DNA of 6,131 bases from Methanomassiliicoccales archaeon (GTDB taxonomy: Archaea > Thermoplasmatota > Thermoplasmata > Methanomassiliicoccales > UBA472): contig JALOTM010000060.1 in assembly GCA_025457905.1 (NCBI GenBank), positions 1 to 6,131 of the forward strand, written 5' to 3'. Of this stretch, positions 1 to 4,698 are shown one piece after another. How positions within the stretch are numbered: position 1 is the first letter of the stretch; every line of letters starts with the position of its first letter. A model generated the notes under the pieces. It had not been told where the DNA came from. It worked only from the letters and a program-made list of their open reading frames with translations, and made no database searches. The position numbers were made by a program, and so were the translations under genes.

Positions 1-276
1 GAAGTTACCCCCCACCCGGGCGTGGCCCGGGCAGACCTGGTAGGCGCCGTCCTGGAAGCGGCCGACGCAGAAGCGCTCCTCGGCCACGTTCAGCCCGAAC
101 CCGGACAGCTCCTCCGCCAGCTCCAGCTCGTGGAGCTCCTCGGACTCGGACTCATAAACGTCCATCAGGGGCCTGAAGCCGTCCCAGTAGTACCACAGCG
201 CGTGCAGGGAATGCCAGCTCACGACCTCTCCCCGGAGAAGCCGGTCGGCCCGGACGAACATCCCAACTACTTCCAT
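1..276 (-). CDS. N-terminal part of an uncharacterised protein, possibly DUF2797-like (runs off left edge)
   Basis: An open minus-strand frame of 92 codons runs from an ATG at 276 to the window edge without a stop. The product begins MEVVGMFVRADRLLRGEVVSW, has an acidic Glu/Leu-rich stretch around residues 44-56, then FCVGRF and AYQVCPGH near the truncated end. The C-(V/I)-G...C-P spacing and the short basic N-terminus resemble the start of DUF2797 proteins, which carry several Cys pairs and have no established function. That assignment is from memory and weak, because the diagnostic downstream cysteines lie outside the window. The start is uncertain: neither ATG has a Shine-Dalgarno, but a TATA-like stretch near 281-290 lies about 24 bp upstream of the second in-frame ATG (261), which would suit a leaderless start giving an 87-residue fragment. 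The plus-strand frames across this stretch look like GC-driven shadows. Confidence 0.6.
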   Translation of the reverse strand, partial: MEVVGMFVRADRLLRGEVVSWHSLHALWYYWDGFRPLMDVYESESEELHELELAEELSGFGLNVAEERFCVGRFQDGAYQVCPGHARVGGNF

Positions 277-280
277 GGGC

Positions 281-290
281 GGAGATATGA
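281..290 (-). promoter_or_regulatory. weak TATA-like element before the left-edge gene
   Basis: On the minus strand this reads TTCATATCT in GC-rich surroundings. It is centred about 24 bp upstream of the ATG at 261, which fits a leaderless archaeal transcript starting there, and is too close to the ATG at 276. The match to a TATA box is modest. Confidence 0.25.
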
Positions 291-330
291 AGGTTGCGGG
301 GGCCCTTCCGAACATGCCCTGGGAGGATGG

Positions 331-355
331 GGAGAGAAAGATGGAAAGGGTTTCC
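331..355 (-). terminator. possible terminator after the small membrane-protein gene
   Basis: Read on the minus strand, just past the stop at 364, is GGAAA-CCC-TTTCC (355 to 343), a perfect 5-bp hairpin with a 3-nt loop, followed by the pyrimidine tract CTTTCTCTCC (340 to 331). Archaeal termination often uses T-rich tracts with little structure, so the tract may matter more than the hairpin. The stem is short and the T-run is interrupted, so this is tentative. Confidence 0.3.
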
Positions 356-363
356 CCCAGGCC

Positions 364-723
364 TCATGAGCCGAGGAAGAACGCCTTGACGTTCCGCCGG
401 AAGAGGTACCAGAGGATGATGAGGGGGATGATCATGGCGATTATGGCCGCCCACAGGGCGTCCATGGTGAAGTCGGCCTCGTACCAGCCCCATAGGGCGG
501 CGCCGATGCTAATCAAGGCCAGTAGCACTCCCAGGTACCAGACCCAGTTCCAGCCGCCGAACATCCCCAGGGCCAGGACGATGTAGATTATGCCCAGGAC
601 TATCCACGGCAGGGACCCGGCCTCCGAGAAGCCGGCCACGAAGGCCGTGAACAGCCACCAAAGGCCGAGCAGGAAGTACAGTATCCCCACTATCGTAACC
701 CCAAGAGGTCTTGGAGCAGCCAT
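364..723 (-). CDS. small four-helix integral membrane protein, function unknown
   Basis: This encodes 119 residues beginning MAAPRPLGVTIVGILYF. An in-frame TTG six bases upstream would add two residues, but the ATG at 723 is preferred because a TATA-like box lies about 28 bp upstream of it. Hydrophobic segments at roughly 8-31, 39-55, 59-78 and 87-107 predict four membrane helices joined by very short loops. No signal peptide, enzymatic motif or conserved polar cluster is visible inside the membrane. The architecture (RPLGVT at the start, a WYLFRRNVKAFFLG tail) recalls small archaeal membrane proteins of unknown function that occur in many copies, but I cannot name the family with confidence. 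The Arg-Arg-Asn-Val-Lys after the last helix suggests a cytoplasmic C-terminus by the positive-inside rule. It is separated from kptA by 62 bp with its own promoter-like element, so it need not be cotranscribed. Confidence 0.75.
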   Translation of the reverse strand: MAAPRPLGVTIVGILYFLLGLWWLFTAFVAGFSEAGSLPWIVLGIIYIVLALGMFGGWNWVWYLGVLLALISIGAALWGWYEADFTMDALWAAIIAMIIPLIILWYLFRRNVKAFFLGS

Positions 724-744
724 GTGCAATCGATGCTAGCTGCG

Positions 745-759
745 ACTACTAATACTCAT
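745..759 (-). promoter_or_regulatory. TATA-like promoter element for the small membrane-protein gene
   Basis: The minus strand reads ATGAGTATTAGTAGT, an AT-rich patch centred about 28 bp upstream of the ATG at 723. This matches archaeal TATA spacing for a leaderless or very short-leader mRNA. No Shine-Dalgarno is present before that ATG, which agrees with leaderless translation. Confidence 0.4.
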
Positions 760-785
760 CCCATCGGAGAACCGTCGTCCCCGGC

Positions 786-1451
786 TCACTGCACGATCTC
801 TTCCGTCTGCTCCTCTGGCGTCTCCGCCCGGCGCAGGTAGGTGGAGGGGACCTCCGAGGTCAGGAAGACCGTCCGGCCAGCGCGCTGGATGACGATCCCG
901 TCGGAGATGGCCGCCCTGGTGTCGATCTCCAGGATGACCGGGCTCTCGGTCCGCACCAGCCCGGCGTTCCGAGCGTCGTTGTAGGTCTTGGAGAGGTGCA
1001 CCAGCTTCCTGTCCGAGGGCTTCAGCCCCGTCTCCAGCAGGATGTCCGCCTCCTCAGGGGTGGTAGGATAGTATAGAAGGTCCGGGATGTTGTCCGTGGG
1101 CAGGTTCAGCTCCAAGGGGAGTGAGTGCCCGTAAGTGGCCCGGATCATGTCGTTGCTGATCTGATAGCGGCCCTTGGGGTCCGTCTCCACGATGGCGATG
1201 ATGTGATGCGGGCGCACCCAATGGTAGCGCTCCCTCTGCCTCTTCAGGGCGGCGATGAACTCGCGCAGGCTCACGAACCCCTGAGAGTCCATGGTCAGGC
1301 CGAACTTCTCCGGGAAGTGCCTCAGGGCCCCGGCCATGGTGCGGCCTATCTGCTCCAGCTCCTGGTCGTTCATCAGGAATCTTCCGGCGTCGCCGCAGAT
1401 GGGGCAGAGCTCACCGCGGAAATATCCATGGTCCGCGCATTCACGCAACAT
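786..1451 (-). CDS. kptA: RNA 2'-phosphotransferase (Tpt1/KptA family) with N-terminal zinc-knuckle
   Basis: KptA/Tpt1 enzymes remove a 2'-phosphate from RNA in an NAD+-dependent reaction, giving ADP-ribose 1'',2''-cyclic phosphate and nicotinamide. The 221-residue product shows the family hallmarks. The LRHFPEKFGL helix carries the Arg44-His45 pair. ISNDMIRATYGHS carries Arg104 and the GHS motif. GLKP at 142-145, HLSKTYNDA at 152-160, and AGLVR with Arg167 just before PVILEID complete the apparent Arg-His-Arg-Arg catalytic set. The first 20 residues contain Cys5, His8, Cys16 and Cys19 (CADH...CPIC), a probable zinc-knuckle typical of archaeal members and absent from many bacterial ones. The C-terminus has EVPSTYL, as expected. 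The ATG at 1451 is supported by the zinc ligands directly after it and by a TATA box 26 bp upstream, implying a leaderless mRNA. No tRNA-splicing gene adjoins it, so the substrate cannot be inferred from context. Confidence 0.93.
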   Translation of the reverse strand: MLRECADHGYFRGELCPICGDAGRFLMNDQELEQIGRTMAGALRHFPEKFGLTMDSQGFVSLREFIAALKRQRERYHWVRPHHIIAIVETDPKGRYQISNDMIRATYGHSLPLELNLPTDNIPDLLYYPTTPEEADILLETGLKPSDRKLVHLSKTYNDARNAGLVRTESPVILEIDTRAAISDGIVIQRAGRTVFLTSEVPSTYLRRAETPEEQTEEIVQ

Positions 1452-1473
1452 TCGCGGTGAAATAGCCTGTCCG

Positions 1474-1481
1474 TTTTAAAT
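1474..1481 (-). promoter_or_regulatory. TATA box for kptA
   Basis: The minus strand reads ATTTAAAA, a strong TATA-like sequence in GC-rich DNA. It is centred about 26 bp upstream of the kptA ATG at 1451, so transcription would begin at or within a base or two of the start codon. There is no Shine-Dalgarno (the preceding bases are TTTCACCGCGA), consistent with leaderless translation. Confidence 0.55.
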
Positions 1482-1485
1482 GTTT

Positions 1486-1547
1486 GCCGATACGACGAAA
1501 GGAAAGCGGAGCGTTCGCTGGATGAGGGGGATAGGAATGAAATGGTT
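1486..1547 (-). terminator. pyrimidine-rich stretch after the ABC permease, possible terminator
   Basis: Immediately after the permease stop the minus strand is rich in C and T, including TTTCATTCCTATCCCCCTC and then GCTTTCCTTTCG, ahead of the kptA TATA box. No convincing hairpin is seen. Archaeal termination can occur on such tracts, but the evidence is composition only. Confidence 0.22.
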
Positions 1548-2837
1548 TCACTTGCGCTTGGTGAGCAGTGCGCGCCAGCTCGTGCCCTTCTTGCCCTGCG
1601 CGCTCTTCACCCTCCCGGTCAGGAGGATGTCCTTCTTGAAGAGCCACACGGCGATGAACATGGTGCCCACCGCGAAAGCCACCTCGTAGGCGATGCCCAG
1701 CAGCACGATGCCCACCTCCCCGAACATCAGCGAGTTGATGGCGATGATGGGCTGGGAGAAGGGTATGGCGAACACCAGCACCTGGGCCGCCAGGGGCAGG
1801 GTGTCGAAGTCGCTGAACATGAGCACGAACATGGGGATCAGGGCCAGCATCGTGACCGGCAGGGTCATGGACTGGGCCGCCTTGTAGTTCTTGGTGAAGA
1901 TGCCCAGGATCATGCACAGCGCCAGCGCCGAGAGCAGCGCCAGGAACAGCGAGATACCCACCAGGACGTAGTCGAAGAGGTCCAAGGAGATGCCGTAGGC
2001 GCTGAGGTCCAGGGCCGCGCCCATGGTCAGCGAGGTCATGTAGTATCCCAGCCCCACCATGTAGATGGCCGCCAGCACCAGGCCGACGATGGCCGCCCCG
2101 GCCAACTTGCCGAAGACGATGGAGGTCCTTCGGACCGGCAAGGTCAGCAGGGTCTCCAGGGTCTTGTTCTCCTTCTCGTTGCCCATCGAGGTGACCACCA
2201 TGCTGCCGGCGTAGATGACCACCATGACCACGATGAGCGGGATGACGAACCCCTGCCCGCTCATGACCGTGCTGATCTGCCCAGGGGTGACCCCGACCAT
2301 CATCTTCCCCTTGAACACCGTGCTCTGCGTGGCGTTGATGGGGTTGAGGATGACGGTGGAGTTGTCAGTGTAATGGGAGTCGATGAGCGCCTTGGAAAGG
2401 TCCTTGGTGACCGCCTGCAGCACGACGTCCGCGGTGGCCGAGGTGATGGAGTCCATCAGGCCCGCCCCCTTCATTATCCAGTATACCTGGACGACCCCGG
2501 ACCTATTGTCGCTGATGTTGCTGCCGAAATCGGGGGTGATGACGAAGAGGGCAGCGCCGTCCTGGGCCTTGAGCTCGGATATGGCCTCGTCGACGTCCGT
2601 GCCGTTGTAGACGACCTCGGAGCGGGCCTCGAAGTCCTGGTAGACGAACACTGAGACCGGAGAGCCGTCCTGGTTGATGAGCGCGATCTTAGGGGGCTCG
2701 TTAATTTGCTCCGTGACCCCGCTGAACATGCCGCCCAGCGAACCGAAGATGACGGCGAAGATTATGATGGGGATGAGGGTCGCGGGGGTGAGGAGCTCCT
2801 TGACCTCCTTCCTGATGATGTTGAAAAGGCTGCTCAC
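1548..2837 (-). CDS. ABC-2 type exporter permease (NatB-like)
   Basis: This 429-residue membrane component pairs with the ATPase encoded directly upstream. After a short amphipathic N-terminus containing RKEVKELL, typical of ABC-2 permeases, there is one membrane helix near residues 19-38. A large, mostly hydrophilic domain follows (about 40-195, probably extracytoplasmic), with possible N-glycosylation sequons such as NGT, NIS and NAT. Further helices lie at about 197-217, 243-265, 288-313, 323-342, 349-367 and 374-399. The motif NEKENKTLETLLTLPVRR (220-237), between the second and third helices, matches the cytoplasmic coupling segment of NatB/YhaP-type permeases. The basic C-terminus (KSAQGKKGTSWRALLTKRK) is likely cytoplasmic. 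The start is GTG at 2837, overlapping the ATPase stop as GTGA, with GGAGGTG five bases upstream. NatAB relatives export Na+, peptides or drugs; nothing here fixes the substrate. Confidence 0.88.
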   Translation of the reverse strand: MSSLFNIIRKEVKELLTPATLIPIIIFAVIFGSLGGMFSGVTEQINEPPKIALINQDGSPVSVFVYQDFEARSEVVYNGTDVDEAISELKAQDGAALFVITPDFGSNISDNRSGVVQVYWIMKGAGLMDSITSATADVVLQAVTKDLSKALIDSHYTDNSTVILNPINATQSTVFKGKMMVGVTPGQISTVMSGQGFVIPLIVVMVVIYAGSMVVTSMGNEKENKTLETLLTLPVRRTSIVFGKLAGAAIVGLVLAAIYMVGLGYYMTSLTMGAALDLSAYGISLDLFDYVLVGISLFLALLSALALCMILGIFTKNYKAAQSMTLPVTMLALIPMFVLMFSDFDTLPLAAQVLVFAIPFSQPIIAINSLMFGEVGIVLLGIAYEVAFAVGTMFIAVWLFKKDILLTGRVKSAQGKKGTSWRALLTKRK

Positions 2838-3547
2838 CTGACCACCTCCACGAAGACGTCCTCGATGTTGCCCGCATGGTATCTAGCCTTCAGCTCGGCA
2901 GGGGTCCCCGAGGCCACGATCCGCCCATCGTCGATGAGGGCGATCCGGTCGCACATCAGCTCCACCTCCAGCATGTTGTGGGACGAGAGGAGGACGGTGG
3001 TACCCTGGCGGGCCGACTCCTTGACGATGCGGCGTATGGTCTGGGCGTTGATGACGTCCAGGCCCGAGGTGAGCTCGTCCAGGATGGCCAGCTTGGGCTT
3101 TATCATCAGGGCCCGGGCCACCAGCAGTCGCCGCTGCATGCCCTTGGAATAGGTGTCTATGCGGTCGTTGAGGCGCTCGTCCAGACGAGCTATCTCCACG
3201 CCACGGCGCAACATCTCGTCGCGGTCCTTCTCATCGAAGAACTCGGCTATGAAGCGGAGGTACTCGATGCCCTTCATGTTCTTGTACGTCCCGGCGTCCT
3301 CCGGGAGGTATGATATGATCTTGCGCACCTGGTCGGCCTGCTTTACCAGGTCGTAGCCTCCGATGCGCACCTCCCCCGAGGTGACCTCCAACAAGGTGGA
3401 GAGGACCCTGAGGGTGGTGGTCTTCCCCGCACCATTGGGCCCAATGAGGCCGAACACCTCTCCCTCGTTGACGCTGAAGCTGATGCCCTTCAAGGCTTCC
3501 AGCTGACCGTACTTCTTGGTCAAGTTGATGACTTCGATGGCTGCCAA
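2834..3547 (-). CDS. ABC transporter ATP-binding protein (NatA-like), partner of the ABC-2 permease
   Basis: This is a 237-residue nucleotide-binding domain that would power the adjacent permease on the inner face of the membrane. Visible motifs are Walker A GPNGAGKT (36-43), a Q-loop position in YLPEDAG where Glu replaces Gln (as in many NatA/DRA-type ATPases), signature YSKGMQRR (133-140), Walker B LAILDE ending in Glu158, D-loop SGLD (161-164) and switch His190 in LLSSHNM. After Walker B the usual Pro is Leu (DELTSGLD instead of DEPTSGLD). No Met occurs near the N-terminus, so the TTG at 3547, directly before AAIEVINLTKKYG, is the best start; GTG or ATG codons upstream in frame are not evident. 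A weak G-rich patch precedes it. The C-terminal extension (ELKARYHAGNIEDVFVEVVR) is the usual short NatA tail. The gene ends in a 4-bp overlap with the permease, so the two form an operon. Confidence 0.93.
   Translation of the reverse strand: MAAIEVINLTKKYGQLEALKGISFSVNEGEVFGLIGPNGAGKTTTLRVLSTLLEVTSGEVRIGGYDLVKQADQVRKIISYLPEDAGTYKNMKGIEYLRFIAEFFDEKDRDEMLRRGVEIARLDERLNDRIDTYSKGMQRRLLVARALMIKPKLAILDELTSGLDVINAQTIRRIVKESARQGTTVLLSSHNMLEVELMCDRIALIDDGRIVASGTPAELKARYHAGNIEDVFVEVVR
2843..2849 (-). promoter_or_regulatory. strong Shine-Dalgarno for the ABC permease GTG start
   Basis: The minus strand reads GGAGGTG, five bases before the GTG at 2837 and inside the 3' end of the ATPase gene. It supports the GTG start and translational coupling at the GTGA overlap. 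Confidence 0.65.
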
Positions 3548-3603
3548 GCTATCGCCCCCTGGGGCGTCACCCCGCCCCGTCGCGCCGGGTAGTCCACGCA
3601 GCG

Positions 3604-3618
3604 CTAGATAAAATTATC
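3604..3618 (-). promoter_or_regulatory. TATA-like promoter for the ABC exporter operon, within an inverted repeat
   Basis: The minus strand reads GATAATTTTATCTAG, the most AT-rich patch between folD and the ABC ATPase gene. It would place transcription start near 3580-3585, giving a leader of roughly 35-40 bases. The box is itself an inverted repeat (GATAA-2-TTATC, 3607-3618) and sits 3 bp from a perfect 14-bp palindrome. Confidence 0.45.
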
Positions 3619-3621
3619 CCC

Positions 3622-3635
3622 TGCCAGCGCTGGCA
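3622..3635. repeat. perfect 14-bp palindrome TGCCAGCGCTGGCA
   Basis: This sequence equals its own reverse complement. It lies immediately upstream of the TATA-like element of the ABC operon and 18 bp past the folD stop. A dimeric transcription-factor site is one reading; part of a folD terminator, with the following GGGGATAATTTTATC supplying U residues, is the other. Sequence alone cannot choose between them. Confidence 0.5.
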
Positions 3636-3646
3636 TCAGGACATCC

Positions 3647-3661
3647 AGGCGCTCAGCGCCT
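3647..3661 (-). terminator. 15-bp inverted repeat centred on the folD stop codon
   Basis: AGGCGCT-C-AGCGCCT is a perfect inverted repeat with 7-bp arms and one central base. The folD TGA (3655-3653) lies at its apex, so the mRNA could form a GC-rich hairpin with UGA in the loop. It may act in mRNA 3'-end stability or termination. There is no U-tract directly after it. Confidence 0.35.
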
Positions 3662-4555
3662 CCGGGCCTGCGCCTTCTCGACCGCCACCTCGGCGGCGCG
3701 GACGGTGTTAACCATGAGCATGGCTCTGGTCATCAGGCCCACCCCCCCAGGGACGGGCGTTATGGCCTTGGCCTTCCTGCTCACGGCCTCGAAGTCCGCG
3801 TCCCCTACCAGGCGGTAGCCCTTCTCGGACTTGGCGTCCTCGACGCGGTTCATGCCCACGTCCACCACCACCGCGCCCTCATTGACCATGTCCGCCTTGA
3901 TGAACTGCGGCCGCCCCATCGCCGCAATGAGCACGTCCGCCTGCCTGGTCAAGGAGGCCAGGTCCTTGGTGGCGGAGTGGCACACGGTCACGGTGGCGTT
4001 GGCGCCGGCGGCCTTCTGCACGAGGATGGCGGCCATGGGCTTGCCCACGATGTTGCTGCGGCCCACGATCACCACATGCTTGCCCTCGGGCGTGTTTCCG
4101 CTCCGCACCAGGAGCTGTTGGATTCCATGCGGCGTACAGGGCAGCATGCCCGGCGCGCCCATTAGCATCCTGCCCACGTTGATAGGATTGAAGCCGTCCA
4201 CATCCTTGTCGGGGTCGATGCGCTCCATGACCTTGGTCTCGGAGATATGGTCGGGGAGGGGCATCTGCACCAATAGCCCATGCACCTTGGGGTCGGCCTG
4301 CAGGTAATCCAGGTTCCGCAGGAGCTCGTCCTCGGTGATGGTGGCGGGCAGGTTCTGCTGCTTGCTGTTGATGCCCAGCTCACGGCACTCCTTGGCCTTC
4401 ATGTTGACATATACCTTAGAGGCGGGATCATCGCCCACCAATACGACCGCCAGCCCGGGGGCGTTCCCGGACATGTGCAGCTTGAGGACCCTGTCCTTGA
4501 GCTCCGCCTTCACCTGCGCCGCGATCCTTCCGCAATCGATTACCTGTGCCGGCAT
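3653..4555 (-). CDS. folD: bifunctional methylene-THF dehydrogenase / methenyl-THF cyclohydrolase
   Basis: FolD interconverts 5,10-methylene-THF, 5,10-methenyl-THF and 10-formyl-THF, with NAD(P)+ as hydride acceptor, in the cytoplasm. The frame is open back to 4633, but the ATG at 4555 (MPAQVIDCG, 300 residues) is chosen: it fits the family length, and GGAG (4564-4567) lies eight bases before it. An ATG at 4561 is the alternative. In the 300-residue numbering, the catalytic Tyr49 and Lys53 sit in YVNMKAKECRELGI, Gln97 in LLVQMPLP, the substrate Asp in DKDVDGF (116-122), the dinucleotide-binding loop in GRSNIVGKP (165-173), and the C-terminal signature TPVPGGVGLMTRAM near 266-279. In that signature Leu replaces the Pro seen in most FolD (GGVGPMT). 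The gene is divergent from fhs, which supplies its 10-formyl-THF, so the two form a C1 unit. Confidence 0.94.
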   Translation of the reverse strand: MPAQVIDCGRIAAQVKAELKDRVLKLHMSGNAPGLAVVLVGDDPASKVYVNMKAKECRELGINSKQQNLPATITEDELLRNLDYLQADPKVHGLLVQMPLPDHISETKVMERIDPDKDVDGFNPINVGRMLMGAPGMLPCTPHGIQQLLVRSGNTPEGKHVVIVGRSNIVGKPMAAILVQKAAGANATVTVCHSATKDLASLTRQADVLIAAMGRPQFIKADMVNEGAVVVDVGMNRVEDAKSEKGYRLVGDADFEAVSRKAKAITPVPGGVGLMTRAMLMVNTVRAAEVAVEKAQARRR

Positions 4556-4563
4556 CCCCATCG

Positions 4564-4567
4564 CTCC
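4564..4567 (-). promoter_or_regulatory. Shine-Dalgarno deciding the folD start
   Basis: GGAG on the minus strand lies eight bases before the ATG at 4555 but only two before the ATG at 4561. Spacing therefore favours the shorter start. Confidence 0.5.
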
Positions 4568-4589
4568 GTGGCAGAGAGTGGTTAGGCGG

Positions 4590-4604
4590 CGTATTACCTT
4601 ATTG
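4590..4604 (-). promoter_or_regulatory. TATA-like promoter element for folD
   Basis: The minus strand reads CAATAAGGTAATACG in a GC-rich setting. A box centred near 4594 would start transcription near 4568, leaving a short leader that just includes the GGAG site. The match to the archaeal consensus is imperfect. Confidence 0.35.
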
Positions 4605-4645
4605 GTGGCGGCCCTGGGCGTGCTCGTCCACACCAGCAGGCCACC
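4604..4645. repeat. inverted repeat GGTGGC...GCCACC between the folD and fhs promoters
   Basis: GGTGGC (4604-4609) and GCCACC (4640-4645) form an inverted repeat with its centre near 4624.5. A second, nearly concentric pair is CTGG (4614-4617) and CCAG (4633-4636). The centre lies about midway between the two TATA-like elements of the divergent genes, a position suited to a shared regulator. Six-bp arms in GC-rich DNA can arise by chance. Confidence 0.3.
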
Positions 4646-4653
4646 TTGAATCG

Positions 4654-4663
4654 GATATTAATA
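4654..4663 (+). promoter_or_regulatory. TATA-like promoter element for fhs
   Basis: GATATTAATA is the AT-richest patch before fhs. Centred near 4658, it predicts a transcription start near 4684 and a leader of about 15 bases that still contains the Shine-Dalgarno. Confidence 0.5.
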
Positions 4664-4687
4664 CGGTAACTCGCATTGACCTCTGCC

Positions 4688-4693
4688 GAGGTG
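4688..4693 (+). promoter_or_regulatory. Shine-Dalgarno for the fhs GTG start
   Basis: GAGGTG lies five bases before the GTG at 4699, the same spacing as for the ABC permease. The GTG inside this motif (4691) is not a usable start, because its frame meets TGA three codons later. Confidence 0.6.
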
Positions 4694-4698
4694 CGCCC

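Noticed and set aside
22..369. Plus-strand frame of 115 codons at the left end
   Set aside because: It is antisense to the left-edge minus-strand gene, and its composition shows no domain; the minus-strand frame has more natural protein texture.
152..493. Minus-strand frame of 113 codons spanning the membrane-protein 3' end
   Set aside because: It overlaps two better-supported frames, has an Arg/Gly/Pro/His-rich shadow-like composition and lacks start signals.
1542..2654. Long plus-strand open frame (370 codons) opposite the ABC permease
   Set aside because: The translation is dominated by His, Asp, Gln, Gly and Arg with no recognisable domain, as expected for the antisense of a GC-rich membrane-protein gene; the minus-strand permease is unmistakable.
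2834..3547. ABC exporter as part of a bacteriocin or defence system
   Set aside because: There is no precursor peptide, immunity gene, protease domain or regulator adjacent; the pair is an ordinary NatAB-like exporter.
4556..4633. N-terminal extension of FolD to an ATG at 4633
   Set aside because: The extra 26 residues match nothing in FolD, would cross the promoter-like element and inverted repeat shared with fhs, and the ATG at 4555 has a better-spaced GGAG.
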